A stretch of 64,000 nucleotides of DNA from Gp13-AA77 sp035946575. Lineage in GTDB: Bacteria > Acidobacteriota > Terriglobia > UBA7540. The DNA lies in NCBI GenBank assembly GCA_035946575.1, contig DASYZG010000080.1, forward strand, positions 62,001-126,000. The letters are read 5' to 3'. Position numbers and translations under genes: made by a program. Of the stretch, positions 59,607 through 64,000 are shown piece after piece (the stretch's first letter is position 1; every line of letters begins with the position of its first letter). Below the pieces are notes generated by a model. The model saw nothing but the letters and a program-made list of their open reading frames with translations, did no database searches and was not told the DNA's origin.

Positions 59607-61199
59607 ATGAGATTTCGACCCTTGACATTGGCCGCGGCGCTGGCGATTGTTGCGGCGCTCGCGATTCCGCCGGCTCGTGGAGCCGAGGTTGCCGCCGCGA
59701 CCGCCCCGCCTCAGGCTCGGGCGGCTCAAGCGGGCGCCGGGCGGTTGGGAAGCCCCGCCGCGCGCGCCGCGCGCTACCTGGATTCCATTCGCGAGTCTCC
59801 GCCGCTCGTGGAGGATTTTCTGGCGCGCATGCCAAAGGGCGCCGATCTGCATAATCACCTGAGCGGCGCCGTCTACGCCGAAAGTTTCCTCGACTACGCT
59901 GCGCGCGACGGGCTGTGCGTCAATCTGGACACGGTGTCGCTGATTGCCCCGCCCTGCGACGCTTCGCTCCGGCATCCGCCGGCCTCGGAAGCCGTTACCG
60001 ATGAGGACCTGCGCAACCGGTTGATCGACGCCTGGTCGATGCGGAATTTTCATCCCACGCCCGAAGACCGTTCCGGTCACGATCACTTCTTCGCCGCTTT
60101 CGGCAAGTTCGGCTTGGCGAGCCAGCGGCACACGGGCGACATGCTGGCCGAAGTCATGCACCGCGCCGCGCTCGAGCACGAGATTTATCTCGAGTTGATG
60201 CTCACGCCGGATGAGGGCGAAGCGCGCAGGCTCGGCGCCGGAGTGACGTGGAGCGATGACTTCGGGGCCCTGCGCTCCGATCTGCTCGCCAGCGGCATGG
60301 CGAAGGTGGTCGCCGATGGCCGCCGCAAGCTGGACGCAGCCGAGGCGCAGATGCGCCAGGACCTCGGCTGCGATGGCGCGCATCCGGATCCCGGTTGCGC
60401 CGTGACCGTCCGCTACCTCTATCAGGTGCTGCGGGCTGTTCCTAAGGAGCAGGTCTTCGCCCAGATCGTGGCCGGCTTCGAGACCGCCGGCGCCGACCCG
60501 CGCGTCGTGGGCCTGAACCTTGTGCAGCCGGAGGACAATCGGGTGGCGCTGCGCGACTTCGATTTGCACATGCGCATGCTCGATTATCTGCACGGCGTCT
60601 ACCCCAAGGTCCACATCAGCCTGCACGCGGGCGAACTCGCGCCCGGCCTGGTGCGCCCCCAAGACCTCAGTTTCCACATTCGCGAGTCGGTCGAGGTAGG
60701 CCACGCCGAGCGCATCGGTCACGGCGTGGACGTGATGCACGAGCGCGATGCGAAAGAGCTTCTGACCGGGATGGCGCGCCGTCACATTCTGGTGGAGATC
60801 TGCCTGACCAGCAATGACCTCATTCTCGGCGTTCGCGGCGCGGACCATCCCCTGCCCGTCTACCTGCGCGCGGGCGTTCCCGTGGCGCTCGCCACCGATG
60901 ACGAAGGCGTGTCAAGGTCCGAAATGAATTGGGAATACCTGCGCGCGGTGGAAACCTATCACCTCGACTACGCCACGCTCAAGCGCATGGTTCGCGACAG
61001 CCTGGAGCACAGCTTCCTGCCGGGCGCAGACCTCTGGAGCGCGCCGGAACGCTTCACGATGGCCGCGGTCTGCGGGGGAGTGCGCCTCGATCCCGCGCCG
61101 GCATCGGCCGCCTGCCGTCGCCTTCTGGACGGCAGTCAGAAGGCGCGGCTCGAGTGGAAGGAGGAGGTGGAGTTCAGCCGATTTGAAAGCGGTTTCTGA
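59607..61199 (+). CDS. Exported adenosine deaminase-like protein
   Basis: 530-residue metal-dependent deaminase. After a signal peptide (ALAIVAALAIPPARGAEV) the family motifs appear in order: zinc ligands H82 and H84 (LHNHLSG), HISLHAGE with the third His and catalytic Glu, ERIGHGVDV, and VALATDDEGVSRSE with the zinc-binding Asp. The length exceeds cytoplasmic adenosine deaminase (about 340) because of N- and middle-region extensions, as in exported ADGF-like forms. It should convert extracellular adenosine to inosine, perhaps for nucleoside scavenging. The start is ATG 59607; the upstream frame overlaps the transferase gene. Confidence 0.88.
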   Translation: MRFRPLTLAAALAIVAALAIPPARGAEVAAATAPPQARAAQAGAGRLGSPAARAARYLDSIRESPPLVEDFLARMPKGADLHNHLSGAVYAESFLDYAARDGLCVNLDTVSLIAPPCDASLRHPPASEAVTDEDLRNRLIDAWSMRNFHPTPEDRSGHDHFFAAFGKFGLASQRHTGDMLAEVMHRAALEHEIYLELMLTPDEGEARRLGAGVTWSDDFGALRSDLLASGMAKVVADGRRKLDAAEAQMRQDLGCDGAHPDPGCAVTVRYLYQVLRAVPKEQVFAQIVAGFETAGADPRVVGLNLVQPEDNRVALRDFDLHMRMLDYLHGVYPKVHISLHAGELAPGLVRPQDLSFHIRESVEVGHAERIGHGVDVMHERDAKELLTGMARRHILVEICLTSNDLILGVRGADHPLPVYLRAGVPVALATDDEGVSRSEMNWEYLRAVETYHLDYATLKRMVRDSLEHSFLPGADLWSAPERFTMAAVCGGVRLDPAPASAACRRLLDGSQKARLEWKEEVEFSRFESGF

Positions 61200-61332
61200 C
61201 CGGCAGACTGGACCGCCGATGGAACCTCTCCACAGGGCCGTGCATCCAACATGGCAGGTGACCCTTGACGCCGGACGAGGAGTACCATATCTTTAAACGG
61301 ACTTGCAGGGGGTACGTCAGATAGGAGTTCCC

Positions 61333-62646
61333 GTGAGCACCGAACTGCGACAACCTGAATCCAACCCCAAACCTTTTCGACTCGACGTTCAACTCCAGGA
61401 TCTGCTTCAAAAACCGGCTGAAACCCGAATCGCCTCGATACCCGTCATCCTGCCTCGCGGGGAGAAGCTCCCCGAACCGGTTTTTCCGCGGCATCCCGAG
61501 CTTCTGACCAAGGACTGGCTGCCCGCCGACGAACACGGCACGCCTACCGATCCTTACAAGCGCAGCTGGCCGGCGTCGCTGGTCTATCGTGCCATGCGCG
61601 GTTGGTTGTTCCCCTACATCAAGTCGCGCGTGCTGCCCGGCGACTTCCACCCCATCATCGCCTATCTCTTTACCGAGTGGAAATGCAACCTGGACTGCCA
61701 CTACTGCTGGGCGTTTGACAATCGTGTGAAGGGGATGACTGAGGAGAACGCCAAGCGCTCCATCGACTGGCTGCACTCCACCACCTGCCGCGTGCTGGCG
61801 CTGATGGGCGGCGAGCCGCTGCTGCGCCCGCAATTCGTCCATAAGGTCGTGGATTATGCGGCGCAGAAAGGGTTTTGGGTCTACATCCCCACGAATGCGC
61901 GCCTGTTGCGGCCGGAGGTTATCGACTGGCTCGCCGATGCCGGCACCGCCATCTTCAATATCGCGGTGGACGCGGTGGACGAGAAGCCGGGCCTGCCCAA
62001 GGCCCTGAACGTCGTGCGCAGTTATTTTGACTATCTGGTTCGCAAGCAGTATCGCTACGGCTATTCGGTCTTCTTCAATATCAACATCTGCCGCAATAAT
62101 CTTGAAGATGTGAAACAACTGACCGAAATCGCGCACGATCACGGCATCGCCACCGACTATCACATCAACGAGTCGCCAATGCTGGATCAGCCCCAGTTCC
62201 AGCATCTCGATGAGAACAGCACCTTCATCACCCGTGACGACTGGCCGCAGGTCGATGCCACTGTCGACTGGATCATCGAGAAAAACAAGTCAGGCTACAA
62301 GATGGTCAACTCGATCAAGCGTCTGAACGATATGAAGGACTTTATGCGCGGGAAGCTGGAGCCGTGGAACTGCCGCGCTGGCCAGAACAACGTGATCGTC
62401 CGCGTCGATGGGACGCTGGCGCCTTGCTTCCCGATGTATTCAGCGACCTACGACTGGGGCGTGATTGAAAAACCGAAATTCGACACCAGCCAGCTGGACG
62501 AGATGAAGCAGGAGTGCCAGACGCACTGCTTCTCGACGCTCAATCACAACCTCGGCTACTGCTACGATGACAAGCGCGTGATCAAGTGGGTGCTGAAGCA
62601 GGCGGGCCGCGCCTTCCAGGGCGTAAGCGGCAGCTTTGACGATTGA
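61333..62646 (+). CDS. Radical SAM protein with C-terminal auxiliary cysteine region
   Basis: 437-residue radical SAM enzyme. Cys118, Cys122 and Cys125 (KCNLDCHYC) bind the core cluster. LMGGEPLLRP is the GGE motif. The C-terminus has six or more cysteines in a SPASM-like pattern (WNCRAGQNN, LAPCFPM, ECQTHCFSTLNHNLGYCYDD). The start is GTG 61333 with TAGGAG six bases upstream; the ATG-less upstream frame is not used. Its stop overlaps the ATG of the next gene (TGATG), so the two are coupled. A long N-terminal region (1-110) without a known domain precedes the barrel. Substrate unknown. Confidence 0.87.
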   Translation: MSTELRQPESNPKPFRLDVQLQDLLQKPAETRIASIPVILPRGEKLPEPVFPRHPELLTKDWLPADEHGTPTDPYKRSWPASLVYRAMRGWLFPYIKSRVLPGDFHPIIAYLFTEWKCNLDCHYCWAFDNRVKGMTEENAKRSIDWLHSTTCRVLALMGGEPLLRPQFVHKVVDYAAQKGFWVYIPTNARLLRPEVIDWLADAGTAIFNIAVDAVDEKPGLPKALNVVRSYFDYLVRKQYRYGYSVFFNINICRNNLEDVKQLTEIAHDHGIATDYHINESPMLDQPQFQHLDENSTFITRDDWPQVDATVDWIIEKNKSGYKMVNSIKRLNDMKDFMRGKLEPWNCRAGQNNVIVRVDGTLAPCFPMYSATYDWGVIEKPKFDTSQLDEMKQECQTHCFSTLNHNLGYCYDDKRVIKWVLKQAGRAFQGVSGSFDD

Positions 62647-64000
62647 TGACTCGCAAGAGGTTGGCGACGGCGGCGGCAGTCAGCGTCGTGGCGTTGGCTG
62701 CCGCCGCTCTGCATTCGAGCGCCCGCGGCCGCGCTCGACCTGCTCCTGGCGGCGCTGAGGACAGCGCCTCTGCACCTACCTTCTACCGCGACGTTCTGCC
62801 GATTCTTCAGGACCATTGCCAGCGCTGCCATCGCACGAGCGGAATCGCACCCATGCCGCTTGAGACCTACAGAGAGGTCCATCGCTGGGCCAGGGCTATC
62901 GCCGATCAGGCCCGGACGCGCCGCATGCCGCCCTGGTTCGCCGATCCGCGCTTCGGGCACTTCGCGAACGATCCCTCCCTGACCCCTCAGCAGATCGAAA
63001 CGCTGGCATGGTGGGCGGGCGCCGGCGCGCCGGCGGGCGATCCGCATGATTCGCCTCCGCCGCGCCGCTGGTCGGGAGGCTGGAACATTCCCCAGCCCGA
63101 TCGCGTGATCGCGATGCCGAAGCCGTTGAAGATCCCCGCGCACGGTGACGTCGAGTACACCTACGAGATCGTGCCCACGGAATTTACGCGTGATACCTGG
63201 GTGCGGATGTCGCAGGTACTGCCGTCGAGCCCGGAGCACGTCCATCACGCGGTCGTCTACATTCGTCCGCCCGATTCGAAGTGGCTGCGGCACGCTCCCG
63301 TCGGTGTGCCTTTCACCGCCTCGAGCTTGCGGGATCCCGGGGACCGCGCGGACGCCGAATGGACCGACAGCGACATCCTTCTTGTCTACGCGCCCGGCAG
63401 TTCGCCGGATCAGTGGCCGGGCAGCATGGGCAAGCTGGTGCCTGCGGGCTCCGATCTCGTCTTCCAGATGCACTACACCACCAACGGTCACGCGGCGAGC
63501 GATCGCAGCTCGATCGGGCTGGTGTTTAACGATCATGTGCCCGCCCAACGCGTCCTTACGCTCCAGTTAACCAACGATCGCTTCGTGATTCCTCCCGGCG
63601 TTGACAACTTCCGCGTGGAGGTCCACGGCACGTTGCCCAACGATTGCACGCTGCTCAGCTTCCTGCCGCACATGCATCTGCGCGGGAAGCGATTCGAGTA
63701 CAACATCGTGCATGCGGGCGGACGGATCGAGACGCTGCTGCGTGTGAACTACGATTTCTACTGGCAGTTGAGCTATCGCCTCGCCGAGCCGCGCAAGCTT
63801 CAGGCGGGCACCGAACTTGAGGCCGTGGCGTGGTACGACAACTCAACCGCGAATCCGCACAATCCCGATCCGACGGCTGCCGTGCACTGGGGCGATCAGA
63901 CGTACGACGAGATGATGGTGGGATTTTTTGAGGTTGCCGTGCCCGCCGGAATGGGTAAGCAGCAATTCTTCGTGCGGCGCTCATCGCGATTGCGCCATTG
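62646..64000 (+). CDS. Exported cytochrome c/copper type II ascorbate-dependent monooxygenase-like protein (3' end outside window)
   Basis: Open to the window edge, at least 451 residues. A signal peptide (AVSVVALAAAALHSSARG) precedes a c-type haem motif C58-Q-R-C61-H62 (HCQRCH) and a region with MPPWF near residue 97 and DPSLTPQQIETLAWWAGAGAP typical of haem-binding Planctomycetes-type domains. The second half carries histidine patterns of the peptidylglycine alpha-hydroxylating monooxygenase fold: SSPEHVHHAVVYI, VFQMHYTTNG and LPHMHLRGKRFEY. These would bind two coppers. It is translationally coupled to the radical SAM gene. Confidence 0.85.
   Translation, partial: MTRKRLATAAAVSVVALAAAALHSSARGRARPAPGGAEDSASAPTFYRDVLPILQDHCQRCHRTSGIAPMPLETYREVHRWARAIADQARTRRMPPWFADPRFGHFANDPSLTPQQIETLAWWAGAGAPAGDPHDSPPPRRWSGGWNIPQPDRVIAMPKPLKIPAHGDVEYTYEIVPTEFTRDTWVRMSQVLPSSPEHVHHAVVYIRPPDSKWLRHAPVGVPFTASSLRDPGDRADAEWTDSDILLVYAPGSSPDQWPGSMGKLVPAGSDLVFQMHYTTNGHAASDRSSIGLVFNDHVPAQRVLTLQLTNDRFVIPPGVDNFRVEVHGTLPNDCTLLSFLPHMHLRGKRFEYNIVHAGGRIETLLRVNYDFYWQLSYRLAEPRKLQAGTELEAVAWYDNSTANPHNPDPTAAVHWGDQTYDEMMVGFFEVAVPAGMGKQQFFVRRSSRLRH

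Noticed and set aside
1..64000. tRNA, rRNA, integrase, attachment sites and replication origin
   Set aside because: I looked for conserved tRNA T-arm sequence, rRNA blocks, tyrosine recombinase signatures and DnaA-box clusters and saw none. This was by eye, so short RNAs could have been missed.

Overview
The window is a high-GC, gene-dense bacterial chromosome segment with no phage, plasmid, rRNA, tRNA or CRISPR content that I could see. It is most likely from an Acidobacteriota genome. The best markers are an 865-residue FtsX/MacB-type permease of the acidobacterial duplicated orphan permease type beside its acidobacterial-type PadR regulator (30926-33936), a very large Oar-like TonB-dependent receptor with an N-terminal carboxypeptidase-regulatory domain (24791-27883), Tat-exported Gfo/Idh/MocA and DUF1501 proteins, and several short exported families typical of that phylum. 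The assignment is inference from gene content, not from a marker-gene tree.

Layout. 1-16.4 kb: housekeeping and sugar metabolism. This includes a 5'-cut sugar isomerase/epimerase, an NYN/OST-HTH RNase-like protein, two tandem SYLF proteins, FbaB-type aldolase, a radical SAM/SPASM enzyme, a Tat-exported isomerase/epimerase, a DegT aminotransferase, a Gfo/Idh/MocA oxidoreductase broken by one stop codon, coaX and an RlmD-like rRNA methyltransferase. 16.4-24.8 kb: a universal stress protein, an orphan DUF1501 protein, small membrane proteins, an NmrA-like protein, and two gene remnants that meet at one breakpoint. 24.8-29.5 kb: an ECF sigma factor, its anti-sigma factor and an Oar-like receptor on the minus strand. 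29.8-34 kb: a PEP-CTERM protein and the permease/PadR pair. 34.5-43.1 kb: an FAD monooxygenase, an L,D-transpeptidase, a degenerate receiver protein and a histidine kinase/OmpR-type regulator pair. 43.6-50.5 kb: a porin-cupredoxin operon, an S46 peptidase and a seven-bladed FG-GAP exoprotein. 50.6-54.5 kb: an ABC efflux operon (HlyD adaptor, ATPase, permease) interrupted by a small inverted-repeat-bounded cassette. 55.1-57.1 kb: a second ECF sigma/anti-sigma pair with an exported target-like protein. 58.1-64 kb: a polyprenyl sugar transferase, an exported adenosine deaminase, a radical SAM protein, and a translationally coupled exported cytochrome c/copper monooxygenase-like protein cut by the window end.

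The most unusual feature is the repeat content of the intergenic spaces. (i) A 433-bp cassette (51747-52179) consists of inverted repeats that coincide with the start and stop of a four-helix-bundle (23S-IVP/Avd-like) gene and sits between two ABC operon genes. (ii) Composite palindromes carry the same 21-34 bp end sequence around different inner palindromes (24033-24134, 53183-53293, 54538-54747). (iii) A palindromic repeat also present in an intergenic region lies in frame inside the sugar transferase gene. (iv) Several regularly spaced degenerate repeat arrays have periods of about 40, 55 and 80 bp. These are pattern-level observations made by eye; genome-wide searches would be needed to define the families.
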